The notes below the pieces were generated by a model. The model saw only the letters and a program-made list of their open reading frames with translations. It was not told the DNA's origin and did no database searches. From positions 62,001 through 126,000 of the forward strand of contig NZ_AP022607.1 of assembly GCF_010728725.1 (NCBI RefSeq): a stretch of 64,000 bases of DNA, written 5' to 3'. The stretch comes from Mycobacterium branderi. GTDB taxonomy: Bacteria > Actinomycetota > Actinomycetes > Mycobacteriales > Mycobacteriaceae. Positions 27,000 to 36,192 of the stretch are shown here, one piece after another (the stretch's first letter is position 1; every line of letters starts with the position of its first letter). The translations under genes and the position numbers were made by a program.

Positions 27000-27038
27000 T
27001 CGGGTCTTCTCCTAGTGCGTCTCAGCCATCGATGGATT

Positions 27039-27055
27039 ACCTTACACTGTAAGGT
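27039..27055. promoter_or_regulatory. 17-bp perfect palindromic operator
   Basis: ACCTTACACTGTAAGGT is an 8+1+8 perfect inverted repeat centred on C27047, placed 40-56 bases upstream of the amidohydrolase start. A copy with one mismatch is at 60412. Its size and symmetry suit a dimeric TetR- or GntR-type repressor. Confidence 0.6.
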
Positions 27056-27194
27056 TGAGGGTGTCCACCGGCCACTTCCGCGCAAGAAAGACGGCAGCCA
27101 TGCTGGGACGTCGGGGCTGTGTTCCGCGCATGTAACGGCGCCCGACACCGGGCAGCTGGTGGATCAGCGACGAGTAGTCAGCACAACTGGTGAC

Positions 27195-27959
27195 CTACCC
27201 GAAGCTTGCGGCGGCCAGCACGTCGACGATCGTCTGTTTAGAATCGCCGACCATGTACTTCTCCACGCCGTCCAGGTGCCGACGCCAGTGCCGCTGCGCG
27301 GCATCCAGATCCCCGGTGTCGAGCAGCCTGACCAGCTTGGCGTGGGCGCGTTGGGCAGTGCGGTTCGCCGGCACCTCGTAACCCTCGGGATGTGCGGCGA
27401 TGAATGCCCGATTGTGCGCGCCGATGATGTGAAACAGCATGTCCGCCAACACCTTCAACGTGATGCTGTCGGCTAGGTCGACGACGGCCCGGTGAAATGT
27501 GACATCGTGTTCGGCATAGGCCGGCGGATCGTCGACCACTTGTGCGCCCTCGCCGAGCAGCCGCTCCAACTCCTTGACGTTGGCGGTAAGGCGCCGGCCG
27601 GCCGCCATCCCGATCGCCGACTCCTCGAGCGTCGCGCGCGCACGGTAGACGTCGAGCAGCGGTGTGCCGAGGGACTGCAGCAGCACGCCCGTGTAGCGTG
27701 CGGCCACCGCCGGGTCCGGCTTCAATACCCGCGCACCGCCGTGGGCGCCGCGGAGCACCCGGATCAGCTGTTCGGACTCGAGGATTCGAAACGCCTCGCG
27801 CAATGTCGGTCGGGACACTCCGAACTGAGCCATCAGCGCGGCCTCGCCGGGTAGCGGCTCACCCACCTCGAGCTCGCCGGTGACGATCTTGCGCCGCAGC
27901 TCCGCCGCAACCAGCTCACCGGCCTTGGGCACCCTGACCGCAGATGCGTCTAGTGGCAC
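27195..27959 (-). CDS. GntR family transcriptional regulator, FadR/FCD type
   Basis: 254 residues if GTG 27959 (GAAGGG 11 bases upstream) is the start; the frame is open to GTG 28016. The DNA-binding part reads AELRRKIVTGELEVGEPLPG, then QFGVSRPTLREAFRILESEQ. The FCD part has LLDVYRARATLEESAIG and DVTFHRAVVDLADSITL. It is next to and downstream of the paralogue at 28056 on the same strand, and upstream of the amidohydrolase. Confidence 0.88.
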   Translation of the reverse strand: MPLDASAVRVPKAGELVAAELRRKIVTGELEVGEPLPGEAALMAQFGVSRPTLREAFRILESEQLIRVLRGAHGGARVLKPDPAVAARYTGVLLQSLGTPLLDVYRARATLEESAIGMAAGRRLTANVKELERLLGEGAQVVDDPPAYAEHDVTFHRAVVDLADSITLKVLADMLFHIIGAHNRAFIAAHPEGYEVPANRTAQRAHAKLVRLLDTGDLDAAQRHWRRHLDGVEKYMVGDSKQTIVDVLAAASFG

Positions 27960-28055
27960 TGGCAGCGTGTCCCTTCGGCTCGGCTCTTGCGCACCGTACC
28001 CGGCAAGCGTAAGCACATTGTGGCCGATTGCCGCGCCGCCCCACCGGCGGCGCGG

Positions 28056-28832
28056 TCAGCTCATCAGGTCAAGCACGGTCTTCACATCGGCGCGCAGCAG
28101 ATAATCGCGGGCCCCGATCAGGTGGCTGCGCCACAACTCGGTGGCTGCGGCCTCATCGGCGGCCTCGATCAGGTCCACGACCCGGTGGTGGGCCTTCAAG
28201 CCGCGGCGGCTGGCCTGTGCATGCGCCGCGCTGCCGGCGTCGGATTCGACGTGCTTCCAGTTCGCCAGGTCGATGATGCGCTGGATCATCCCCGCGAGCA
28301 CCTGCAGCGTCTGATTCCCGGTGAGTTCGATGAGCAGCGCGTGAAACCCGGTGTGGGTGCGAATCGAGGCTTTCGGATTAGCGACCAGTGCATCGTGCTC
28401 GTCCAAAGCCTGGCGCAACCGGGCGATGTCGCGCTGGGTGCGTTTGGTCGCCAACAGTCCCACCGCCGCGGGCTCCATCACGATGCGCGCTTCATACAGA
28501 TCGGCCAGGGTCGTCCCCCGATGCTCGAGGATGAATGCCGCATATCGCGCAGCGACGTCGGTGTTGGGCACCCGCACCAGCGCGCCGCCGTGCGCTCCCC
28601 GCCTGATCGTGATCAGCGATTCGGCTTCCAGGATCCTAAACGCCTCGCGCAGGGTTGGCCGCGAAACCCCGAAGCGGGCCTGCAGTTCCTGTTCGGAGGG
28701 AAGTGCTTCGCCTTCGGCCAGCTGGCCTCGCACGATCTGTCGCCGCAGCCGATCGACGATGACCTCGGCCATCTTCGGCACGTGCAGACGCTGATCGGCC
28801 GCGTCATCGGCAGGTTCGGCTGTCATGGCCAT
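28056..28832 (-). CDS. GntR family transcriptional regulator, FadR/FCD type
   Basis: 258 residues from ATG 28832; ATG 28826 and TTG 28838 are also possible and no clear ribosome site decides. The helix-turn-helix has RFGVSRPTLREAFRILEAESL. The FCD domain has LADLYEARIVMEPAAVG and TGFHALLIELTGNQTLQV. It is divergent from the LLM gene at 28934, and the gap holds AT-rich boxes, so it probably regulates the LLM/MaoC/CoA-transferase operon. Confidence 0.9.
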   Translation of the reverse strand: MAMTAEPADDAADQRLHVPKMAEVIVDRLRRQIVRGQLAEGEALPSEQELQARFGVSRPTLREAFRILEAESLITIRRGAHGGALVRVPNTDVAARYAAFILEHRGTTLADLYEARIVMEPAAVGLLATKRTQRDIARLRQALDEHDALVANPKASIRTHTGFHALLIELTGNQTLQVLAGMIQRIIDLANWKHVESDAGSAAHAQASRRGLKAHHRVVDLIEAADEAAATELWRSHLIGARDYLLRADVKTVLDLMS

Positions 28833-28919
28833 CCACAATCAACTAAAACATTAAGCCTATCGAGAGTACAGGATCGGCTGGCGCACCAGCTGCTAATTTG
28901 GCATATATGTATAACTGAT

Positions 28920-28925
28920 TATACT
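28920..28925 (+). promoter_or_regulatory. putative -10 of a leaderless promoter
   Basis: TATACT in TTATACTATACGCCG ends eight bases before GTG 28934. The same string, TTATACTATACG, is found upstream of the SDR gene at 57070 on the minus strand. Both starts lack a ribosome-binding site. Confidence 0.5.
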
Positions 28926-28933
28926 ATACGCCG

Positions 28934-29986
28934 GTGAGGATCGATGCCAAGCTGACCTGGGCCGACGGCGGCAAGCAGTCGCTGACTGGCTTCGCCGAAG
29001 GTGCCCGAACGGCCGAATCCGACGGATATCACGGCCTGTGGAGCGCGGAGTCGGCCCACGATCCGTTTCTGCCGTTGATCGCCGCGGCGCACGTCACGTC
29101 CACGTTGCAGCTGGGCACCGCGATCGCCGTGGCGTTCGCCCGCAATCCGATGTCGCTGGCCTACACCGCCCATGATCTGCAAACCCTCAGCGAGGGAAGG
29201 TTTCTGCTCGGCCTCGGCAGCCAGGTCCGTCCGCACATCGAGCGCAGGTTCGGCATGCCATGGAGCCGGCCCGCCGCACGGATGCGGGAATTCATCGAGG
29301 CGATGCGCGCGATCTGGACCGCATGGGCCACCGGTGAGCCACTTCGCTTTCGCGGCGATTTCTACAGCCACACTCTGATGACCCCCTTCTTCGCGCCGCC
29401 GCCCTCACCGTTCGGGCCACCCGCCGTGTATCTGGCCGCGGTGGGCGAGCAGATGACCGAAGTCGCCGGCGCAGCCTGCGACGGATTGCTGCCGCACCCC
29501 TTCACCACCGCGCGATATCTGCGCGAGCGCACACTGCCCGCGGTGCAACGCGGGCTCGCCAGTTCGGGCCGAAGCGCCGAGAATTTCTCGATCAGCCTGT
29601 CCGGTCTGGTGGTGTCGGGGCGAACCGAAGAAGAGATGGCGCAGGCCATGCACGGCGTCAAGCAACAGATTGCGTTCTACGCGAGCACCCCCGCCTACTA
29701 CCCCGTGTTGGAGCTGCACGGCTGGGGTGACCTTGGGCATCAACTGACCGCACTGTCGCGCAGCGACTCCCCCGACCGCTGGACCCGGATGGGCGGGGTG
29801 ATCGACGACGACATCGTCGCGGCGTTCGCGGTCGTCGCCGAACCCGACCGTCTCGGCCACGCGATAGCCGAGCGTTACGGCGACATCGCCGACCGCTTCA
29901 ACTTCTACGCGCCCTACGAGCACGACCCCGGCCTGTGGATGCCCGCAATCGACTACCTGTCCGACCGTGAAAGGACCCGCCCGTGA
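28934..29986 (+). CDS. LLM class (F420/FMN-dependent) oxidoreductase
   Basis: 350 residues from GTG 28934, probably leaderless. LLM core features are VRIDAKLTWADGGKQSLTGFAEGARTAESDGYHGLWSAESAHDPF, FARNPMSLAYTAHDLQTLSEGRFLLGLGSQVRPHIERRF and VYLAAVGEQMTEVAGAACDGLLPHPF. It is a paralogue of the 2991 protein. It heads a tight operon, LLM, MaoC-like, CoA-transferase, enoyl-CoA hydratase, SDR, with overlaps or a few bases between genes. Confidence 0.87.
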   Translation: MRIDAKLTWADGGKQSLTGFAEGARTAESDGYHGLWSAESAHDPFLPLIAAAHVTSTLQLGTAIAVAFARNPMSLAYTAHDLQTLSEGRFLLGLGSQVRPHIERRFGMPWSRPAARMREFIEAMRAIWTAWATGEPLRFRGDFYSHTLMTPFFAPPPSPFGPPAVYLAAVGEQMTEVAGAACDGLLPHPFTTARYLRERTLPAVQRGLASSGRSAENFSISLSGLVVSGRTEEEMAQAMHGVKQQIAFYASTPAYYPVLELHGWGDLGHQLTALSRSDSPDRWTRMGGVIDDDIVAAFAVVAEPDRLGHAIAERYGDIADRFNFYAPYEHDPGLWMPAIDYLSDRERTRP

Positions 29987-30492
29987 CCACCGCCGACACC
30001 CACCTGCGCAGCTCCGAGGTCGAACCCCTGGTGCGGGGTAAGACCTGGGAGGAAATGAAGCCGGGCACCAGTTTCCGCACCGCTAAACGCACCGTGACCG
30101 AAGCCGACCTGGTTCAATTCGTGACCTGGGGCGGCTTCAACGAAGCGTTGTTCTTCGACGCCTCGCATGCCGCGGCCGGCGGCTACACCGGCCGGCTGGT
30201 GCCCGGGGCGATGGTCTACTGCATCGCCGAAGGCCTCATCATCCAGACCAACGTGCTCAACGGCACCGGCCTGGCGTTCATGAGCATGGAGCTGTCGGTG
30301 AAAAAGCCGGTGTATGTCGGTGACACGTTGCACGCCATCGTCACCACCACCGAGTCACGAGCCACCAGTAAGCCCGGACGCGGCGTGGTCACCGCAACGG
30401 TCAGCGTGCGCAACCAGCATGACGAGGAGGTGCTCGTCTTCACCCCGGTGCGCTTGATCCGGGGCGCCGATTATGAGGAAGCGCAGCGCTGA
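29983..30492 (+). CDS. MaoC-like hotdog protein with altered active site
   Basis: 169 residues; GTG 29983 overlaps the LLM stop (GTGA). The fold signature is MaoC-like: KPGTSFRTAKRTVTEADLVQF, then LFFDASHAAAGGYTGRLVPGAMVYC, then MSMELSVKKPVYVGDTLHAIV. The (R)-hydratase motif GDxNPxH reads GGFNEAL here, so both the catalytic Asp and His are missing. It may be a thioesterase-like or non-canonical hydratase. The operon context still points to acyl-CoA metabolism. Confidence 0.78.
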   Translation: MTTADTHLRSSEVEPLVRGKTWEEMKPGTSFRTAKRTVTEADLVQFVTWGGFNEALFFDASHAAAGGYTGRLVPGAMVYCIAEGLIIQTNVLNGTGLAFMSMELSVKKPVYVGDTLHAIVTTTESRATSKPGRGVVTATVSVRNQHDEEVLVFTPVRLIRGADYEEAQR

Positions 30493-31632
30493 ATGGGGCC
30501 ATTGCAGGGCATCCGGGTTCTCGAACTCGCCGGCATCGGCCCGGCACCGTTCGGCTGCATGCTGTTAGCCGATCTTGGTGCGGAGGTGGTCCGCGTCGAG
30601 CGCGCGACAGGTGCGTCGACGATCGACGGCGCAGGCCGCGCAGGATCCGATCCCAAAAAGTATGTGCCGCACCGCGGGCGGCGCTCCATAGCGCTGGATC
30701 TCAAGTCGCCGGCCGGACGTGACACACTGCTGGCGCTTGTCGAGCGCGCCGACGCGCTCGTCGAGTCTTTTCGCCCCGGGGTTGCCGAACGGCTCGGCGT
30801 CGGGCCCGACGTTTGCCTGGCACGCAATCCGCGCCTGGTGTATACCCGCATGACCGGGTGGGGTCAAAGCGGTCCGCTGGCCGATGCGGCCGGACACGAC
30901 ATCAACTACATCGCGGTGGCGGGCGTGCTGGACAACTTCCGGCGAACCGGTGAACGTCCGCTGGCGCCGCTTAACGTGGTGGGCGACATGGGCGGCGGCG
31001 GCATGCTTTTGGCGTTCGGGATCGCAGCCGCACTAGTGCATGCTGGGCGCACCGGTCGCGGCCAGGTGGTCGATGCCGCCATGGTGGACGGGGCGGCACT
31101 GCAGCTGGCGACGACGATCGGGATGCGCGCGCAGGGCCGCTGGCCCGGTGCGCCGGGTTCGAACGTCTCCGACAGCGGCGCACCGTTTTATGAGGTGTAT
31201 GAGTGCGCGGACGGTCGCTTCATCGCCGTCGGCGCCCTCGAAGAGCCGTTTTGGGATGAGTTCGTCAAACGCCTTGGCGTAGCGCCGGATTCGCTGCCCG
31301 ACCGCGACGACCCAACGCTGTGGCCAGAAGGCAAACGGCGGCTGGCCGAGGTGTTTGGGACCCGATCGCGTGACGAGTGGGCCGCCGTGTTCGACGGCAG
31401 CGACGCCTGCGTGTCGCCGGTACTGAGCCTCGACGAGGCGCCGCATCACCCCCATGCCGTGGCCCGATCGGCGTTCATCGAGGTCGCCGGCACCGTACAG
31501 CCCGCTCCCGCACCGCGTTTCAGCAGGACTCCCGCCGCCGCGCCGACACCTCCGCCGCCGCGCGGCGCCGACACCGAAGCGGTGTTACGAGATTGGGGCA
31601 TAGGGGATTTGGCAGTGGAAGGAACACCATGA
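30493..31632 (+). CDS. CaiB/BaiF family CoA-transferase
   Basis: 379 residues; ATG 30493 directly follows the preceding stop. The opening GIRVLELAGIGPAPFGCMLLADLGAEVVRVER is typical, and the catalytic Asp is Asp165 in VVGDMGGGG. The sequence resembles the racemase branch (alpha-methylacyl-CoA racemase) of the family, as suggested by GHDINYIAVAGVLDNF; I am not certain. It overlaps the following hydratase by ATGA. Confidence 0.87.
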   Translation: MGPLQGIRVLELAGIGPAPFGCMLLADLGAEVVRVERATGASTIDGAGRAGSDPKKYVPHRGRRSIALDLKSPAGRDTLLALVERADALVESFRPGVAERLGVGPDVCLARNPRLVYTRMTGWGQSGPLADAAGHDINYIAVAGVLDNFRRTGERPLAPLNVVGDMGGGGMLLAFGIAAALVHAGRTGRGQVVDAAMVDGAALQLATTIGMRAQGRWPGAPGSNVSDSGAPFYEVYECADGRFIAVGALEEPFWDEFVKRLGVAPDSLPDRDDPTLWPEGKRRLAEVFGTRSRDEWAAVFDGSDACVSPVLSLDEAPHHPHAVARSAFIEVAGTVQPAPAPRFSRTPAAAPTPPPPRGADTEAVLRDWGIGDLAVEGTP

Positions 31633-32465
31633 CAGAAGCCACCACCGGGCAGCAGCCGGTAACGCGAGCGGTCACCGACGGCGTCGCGGTGTTGACCTGG
31701 AATCGCCCCGGGCGCAACAACGCGTGGACCGTGCCGATGGAGAACGAGTACTTCCGCCTCCTCGAAGAGTGCGGGAATGACCCGTCGGTGCGGGTGATCG
31801 TGGTAACCGGCGTCGGGCGCAGCTTTTGCCCTGGCATGGACGCCGGTGTGCTGGCCGAGAACGCCCGGAACGGCACGACCACCGAACCTCATCTACGAAC
31901 ACCGTTTACGTTGCCGCGCTCGATTCCCAAGCCGATCATCGCGGCAATCAACGGCGCCTGCGCCGGCATCGGATTCGTCGCGGCGATGAACTGCGACTTG
32001 CGATTCGCCTCGTCAACGGCCAAGCTCACCACCTCGTTCGCGCAGCGCGGCATCATGGCCGAGCACGGGCTGGCCTGGTCGCTGCCGCGCAACATCGGCG
32101 TGTCGAAGGCATTGGATCTGTTATTTTCCGCGCGGGTTGTGATGGCGCCCGAGGCGGCCGAGCTCGGCATCGTCGACCGGGTGTACGAACCGGACGAGCT
32201 GATGACCCAGACGCTCGACTACGCAGCGAACCTCGCCCGCAATTCCTCGCCGCTGGCGATGGGGGTGATCAAGCGGCAAGTGTATGCGGCACAAGAAAGT
32301 TCGCATGAAGAGGCCCGTACACTGGCCTTGCGGTATTGGATGGGCCTTTTGCGCCATCATCCCGACTTCAACGAGGGCATCACCAGTTTTCTGGAGAAGC
32401 GGCCGCCGCGGTTCGCGGCGTGGGATCCGTCCACGCCGCTTGAGCCTCCCCCACTTCCGCGCTGA
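31629..32465 (+). CDS. enoyl-CoA hydratase/isomerase family protein
   Basis: 278 residues from ATG 31629, overlapping the CoA-transferase stop. Crotonase features are AVLTWNRPGRNNAWTVPM, FCPGMDAGVLAENAR (oxyanion loop) and AAINGACAGIGFVAAMNCDLRFAS. It would hydrate the enoyl-CoA made by a dehydrogenase elsewhere. It is followed six bases later by an SDR, the usual hydratase/dehydrogenase order in beta-oxidation. Confidence 0.88.
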   Translation: MTEATTGQQPVTRAVTDGVAVLTWNRPGRNNAWTVPMENEYFRLLEECGNDPSVRVIVVTGVGRSFCPGMDAGVLAENARNGTTTEPHLRTPFTLPRSIPKPIIAAINGACAGIGFVAAMNCDLRFASSTAKLTTSFAQRGIMAEHGLAWSLPRNIGVSKALDLLFSARVVMAPEAAELGIVDRVYEPDELMTQTLDYAANLARNSSPLAMGVIKRQVYAAQESSHEEARTLALRYWMGLLRHHPDFNEGITSFLEKRPPRFAAWDPSTPLEPPPLPR

Positions 32466-32471
32466 TCAACG

Positions 32472-33236
32472 GTGAGCGACATGACACTTGATGGACGCAC
32501 CGCACTGGTCACCGGTGCAGCGGGCGGCATAGGCAACGCGATCTGCCGGCACCTGGCACGAGCCGGCGCGAACGTGGCCATGTGTGACCTCAACGGCCAG
32601 GCCGCCGAGCAGCTCGCCGCCGAACTCGCGGGGACCGCCAACGGACAGCTGGCCGGGTACGCCATGGACGTGACCGACAGCGCCGATGTCGCCGAGGCCG
32701 TCGCGGCCGTCCAGGCCCGGCAGGGAGCAGTGGACATCCTGGTCAACAACGCCGGCATCGACAAGATCGAACCGTTCGTCGAATCGGCCGAAGACACCTG
32801 GAAAAAGGTCGTGTCGGTCAACTATCTCGGCGCCGTCATCGTCACCCGCGCAGTGCTCGACGGGATGATCGAGCGCCGCTACGGGCGAATCATCAATATC
32901 GGTTCCGACGCCGGCCGCGTTGGATCCTCCGGCGAGGTGGTGTATTCGGGTACGAAGGGTGCGGTCATCGCGTTCGGTAAGGCGCTGGCCCGCGAAACCG
33001 CCACCAAGGGAATCACGGTCAACACGGTGTGCCCGGGACCAACCGACACCGCGCTGCTCAAACAGATCTCCGAGCGCAGCCAGTCCATGTATGACGCGTT
33101 GGCGAAAGCGGTGCCGATGAAGCGCATCGGCACGCCCGACGACATCGCCCCGGCGGTGGTGTTTTTCGCCGGCGACGGCGCGGCATACATCACCGGCCAA
33201 ACACTGTCGGTCAGCGGCGGCCTGACGATGGCCTAA
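32472..33236 (+). CDS. SDR family dehydrogenase (FabG/3-hydroxyacyl-CoA-type)
   Basis: 254 residues from GTG 32472; ATG 32481 is an alternative. The cofactor loop is TGAAGGIG, with NNAG at about 92, and the catalytic triad is present as Ser (NIGSDAG) and VYSGTKGAV (YxxxK). The C-terminal YITGQTLSVSGGLTMA is standard. It likely oxidises a 3-hydroxyacyl-CoA, or a ring alcohol, for the operon. It ends convergently with rtcB. Confidence 0.9.
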   Translation: MSDMTLDGRTALVTGAAGGIGNAICRHLARAGANVAMCDLNGQAAEQLAAELAGTANGQLAGYAMDVTDSADVAEAVAAVQARQGAVDILVNNAGIDKIEPFVESAEDTWKKVVSVNYLGAVIVTRAVLDGMIERRYGRIINIGSDAGRVGSSGEVVYSGTKGAVIAFGKALARETATKGITVNTVCPGPTDTALLKQISERSQSMYDALAKAVPMKRIGTPDDIAPAVVFFAGDGAAYITGQTLSVSGGLTMA

Positions 33237-33243
33237 CGCGATC

Positions 33244-33269
33244 GCCGCGGCCGCGCGCCGCGCCGCGGC
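33244..33269. terminator. GC-rich hairpin between convergent genes
   Basis: A seven-base-pair perfect stem (GCCGCGG/CCGCGGC) with a 12-base loop lies seven bases after the SDR stop. There is no T-run, so it could only be a weak or Rho-assisted terminator. Confidence 0.3.
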
Positions 33270-33330
33270 CCCAGATGGACGATGACGCTTGTCGACGCGG
33301 TCCACCGAGCGCGTCGTCGGCACACCGCGA

Positions 33331-34527
33331 TCATTCTCCTTTCACGTTGAGGATTTGACGCAGCTGGTGTTCCACCGTCACCAGCTCGGCCGCGTCTGCC
33401 ATCACCGCGTCGATCGGCTTGTAGGCGTCGGGTATCTCGTCGACCCAGGCGTCACCGTGTCGGTACTCGATGCCTTGCATGCGCTGCGCCAGATCGTCGG
33501 CGGTGAACAATTCGCGGGCCTTGTTGCGCGAGTAACGCCGCCCGGCGCCGTGCGGCGCCGAGCACAAGGCGGACGGAGAGCCCTTGCCGCGCACCACATA
33601 CGAGCGTGTACCCATGCTTCCCGGTATCAGGCCCCGGACCCCTTCGTGCGCGTCGATCGCGCCCTTGCGGGTAACCCACACGTCGCGGCCGCCGTGGTTT
33701 TCCTTGGCCGTGTAGTTGTGGTGCGCGTTGACCCGGTCCACCTCCAGTTCATCTGCCCGGTCGGGGTCGCAGCCCATCCAGTGGGCGAAGGCCCGGCGGA
33801 AGCGGTCCATCATCTCGGCGCGGTTCTCCAGCGCGAACCTCTGCGCCCATTTCAGCTCCCGAAGGTAGCGGCCGAATTCCGGCGTGCCTTGCGCAAGGTA
33901 CGCCAGATCGGGGTTGGGCAGCTTGATCCACCATTGCTTGCACAGCTTCTGCGCGACCTTAATGTGGCGTTGCGCGATCTTGTTGCCCACGCCGCGGGAA
34001 CCGGAATGCAGAAACAACCACACGCGCTCCTGCTCATCGAGGCACAGCTCGATAAAGTGGTTGCCGCCGCCGAGCGAACCGAGCTGCAGACGCCAGTTCG
34101 GTGAGTGGGTGAGATCCACCTCGGCGTCGCCGGCGAGCTTCTCCAACAGCGCGATTCGCTTCGCGGTGAACGAGAAGTGCTCAGTGGAGGTGTTATAGCT
34201 TCCCTTGCTCATCGGGATAGCGGACTCGATCGAGCGCCGCAGCGCGGCGAGGTCGCGGCCGGCCAGTTCGTCAGTGGTGAAATCCATTCGAGCGGCGATC
34301 ATTCCGCAGCCGATGTCGACACCGACGGCTGCCGGTATCACCGCGTCGATCGTGGGAATGACGGTGCCAACCGACGAACCCTTACCGAAGTGTGCGTCCG
34401 GCATCAGCGCGACATGCGGGTGCACGAACGGCATCGACGCTGTCTCTTTGGCCTGCTGTAGGGTCGAGTCGTCGAGCTCGCTGGCGAAGTTCAGCAGCTT
34501 GCAGCCGTCGACCTTCTGTGACACCAC
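33331..34527 (-). CDS. rtcB: RtcB family RNA ligase
   Basis: 398 residues. The start is GTG 34527, preceded by GGGAGGA. Signature segments are LMPDAHFGKGSSVGTVIPT, VGVDIGCGM, GSLGGGNHFIE, FLHSGSRGVGNKIA and the nucleotidylated-His region APHGAGRRYSR, with His326. RtcB joins 2',3'-cyclic phosphate or 3'-phosphate RNA ends to 5'-hydroxyl ends using GTP and Mn. The length and N-terminal DGCKLLNFASELDD fit the shorter bacterial RtcB. No archease is nearby. The gene marks the start of a non-catabolic block. Positions 34522-34542 recur at 52232-52252. Confidence 0.93.
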   Translation of the reverse strand: MVSQKVDGCKLLNFASELDDSTLQQAKETASMPFVHPHVALMPDAHFGKGSSVGTVIPTIDAVIPAAVGVDIGCGMIAARMDFTTDELAGRDLAALRRSIESAIPMSKGSYNTSTEHFSFTAKRIALLEKLAGDAEVDLTHSPNWRLQLGSLGGGNHFIELCLDEQERVWLFLHSGSRGVGNKIAQRHIKVAQKLCKQWWIKLPNPDLAYLAQGTPEFGRYLRELKWAQRFALENRAEMMDRFRRAFAHWMGCDPDRADELEVDRVNAHHNYTAKENHGGRDVWVTRKGAIDAHEGVRGLIPGSMGTRSYVVRGKGSPSALCSAPHGAGRRYSRNKARELFTADDLAQRMQGIEYRHGDAWVDEIPDAYKPIDAVMADAAELVTVEHQLRQILNVKGE

Positions 34528-34802
34528 TATTCGTCGTCCTCCCGGTCCGGCCTGGCCTGGGCGCAGCCGAGCATAAACTCACCTTCCGTCAGTCGAATCG
34601 CCATAGCGTAGTGCGCAACCATAACCGGGCGCGACCGATTAAATCACCGCCTGCGACGGTAAACGTGTTCGCGTTCCGGTCGCACGCTCACGGCGCTGAC
34701 CGTCCAATTCGTTCAGCCAGACGCCGCGGACGCACATCACCGATCAGCGCAGCCGCGGTACGGCGTGTAGCTCTCGGGATAACGCCGAAAGCGCGTGAGG
34801 TA

Positions 34803-36146
34803 TCAATGATCCCGCCCTGGGTTCGCCATGGCGGGTGCCAGAGCTTGATGTGCGCGGGGCCGCGTGGACGCGAGCGCCCGGGCGGCCACCAGCGCGGTCA
34901 CGGTGGTGGCTTGGAAGTACAGGCCTACATCTTTGAGGCCCCAATGGATCGACACCAACGTCGCGGCCCCGGCCACGCACAGCAGCGTACCGATCACCCG
35001 GCCGCGCCCGACGGTCTTGACGGGTGCGGCGCGGTCCCAACCGGGCAGCGGGTTGTTCTCCAAGGGCCGCAGTGCGATGAACAGTGTTGCGACGACGCCG
35101 CTCATCAGGAGTATCTGCGCGGCGCTGACCACGACGAAATCGGGCTGGCCGGGGTAGCGGGGCAGGCCGAGTTCGTCGAAGAGCAGGTGGACGCCCAGCA
35201 GTGCGGGGATGTGCCACAAATACAGGGTCATGGCACCGGAGTTGCCGAGCGCTGTCCACCACCACACGCGTGGCCGCTGCGCCCACCGGCTGATCGCCGG
35301 GGCGGCGGCGATCGCCACGAGACTCAGGACGATGGCGTGGCCGGCCATCAACAGCGACGGCGGGCTGGTGTTGGACAGGTGGTGGTCACCGGTGCCGACC
35401 ATGCTCACCTGGTAGGGCCCCCACCACACCAGCGCGAGGTTCACCGCGAACATCGCGGCGGCGATGGTGAGCGCAGCGCGGCCAGTGAGCAATCGGCGGC
35501 GGTAGGCGACGCCGAACATGGCGGGGATCAACCAGACCGCGAGGTTCAGATAGCCGAGCGACGACGCGGCAGGCCAGTGCAGCCGGACGACGTCGATGAC
35601 GGCGATGGCCCCGTAGACGGCACTCACACCGGCGGCCAGGCGGACCGTGGTAGTGATGCGATACAGCGCCGGCATCGCGGCGAGCACCAACACGTAGGCA
35701 CCCAAAAACCACATCGCCTGGGTGGCCACACCGGCGATCGGGTCGTAGACGTGTTGTGGCAGAACACAATGCAGCGCAGTGAGTGCGATTGCCCAGAATC
35801 CGAGGTAGTAGAACACCGGCCGGAATAGTCGGGTGCACCGTGTCATCAGCCAGTTGCCCCAGTTGGTACCGGGCTGCCAGGACGTCAGGCATGCGGCGGC
35901 GCCGGCGAAAAAGAACAGCGGCATGATCTGGAAGATCCAGGTCAGCGCCTGGAATGCAACGGATTTGGTGAGCAGGTTGTCCCAGATGAGGACCCCGCCG
36001 CGGATCGTACTGATCGCCATCAGGGTGTGGCCGGCTACCACGGCGATCAGGGAGGTGATGCGGATGACGTCCAGCGCACGGTCGCGCCCGGCCGGAGTGC
36101 TCGCCGCCAGTTCGTCGGGCGTGGGGAGTCCGGTCAACGTTGTCAT
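34803..36146 (-). CDS. acyltransferase family 3 membrane protein
   Basis: 447 residues from ATG 36146; the frame is open to 36215 but overlaps the DUF2339 gene. About ten hydrophobic helices follow the opening DRALDVIRITSLIAVVAGHTLM, which carries the conserved early His of acyltransferase-3 proteins. Other typical segments are FQIMPLFFFAGAAACLTSW, RLFRPVFYYLGFW and MTLYLWHIPALLGVHLL. Such integral membrane enzymes O-acylate cell-envelope polysaccharides or lipids. The 275 bases between this gene and rtcB show no gene. Confidence 0.8.
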   Translation of the reverse strand: MTTLTGLPTPDELAASTPAGRDRALDVIRITSLIAVVAGHTLMAISTIRGGVLIWDNLLTKSVAFQALTWIFQIMPLFFFAGAAACLTSWQPGTNWGNWLMTRCTRLFRPVFYYLGFWAIALTALHCVLPQHVYDPIAGVATQAMWFLGAYVLVLAAMPALYRITTTVRLAAGVSAVYGAIAVIDVVRLHWPAASSLGYLNLAVWLIPAMFGVAYRRRLLTGRAALTIAAAMFAVNLALVWWGPYQVSMVGTGDHHLSNTSPPSLLMAGHAIVLSLVAIAAAPAISRWAQRPRVWWWTALGNSGAMTLYLWHIPALLGVHLLFDELGLPRYPGQPDFVVVSAAQILLMSGVVATLFIALRPLENNPLPGWDRAAPVKTVGRGRVIGTLLCVAGAATLVSIHWGLKDVGLYFQATTVTALVAARALASTRPRAHQALAPAMANPGRDH

Positions 36147-36192
36147 GATGTATTCAGATGCCTTTCGGTGAAGCGCTTTTCGCGATGGTGGG

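Noticed and set aside
33331..34104. Plus-strand frames across rtcB
   Set aside because: Antisense shadows of rtcB, which has all its family motifs.
34392..35828. 478-codon plus-strand frame
   Set aside because: Shadow of the acyltransferase-3 gene, with His/Gly/Gln/Arg-rich composition typical of reversed GC-rich membrane genes.
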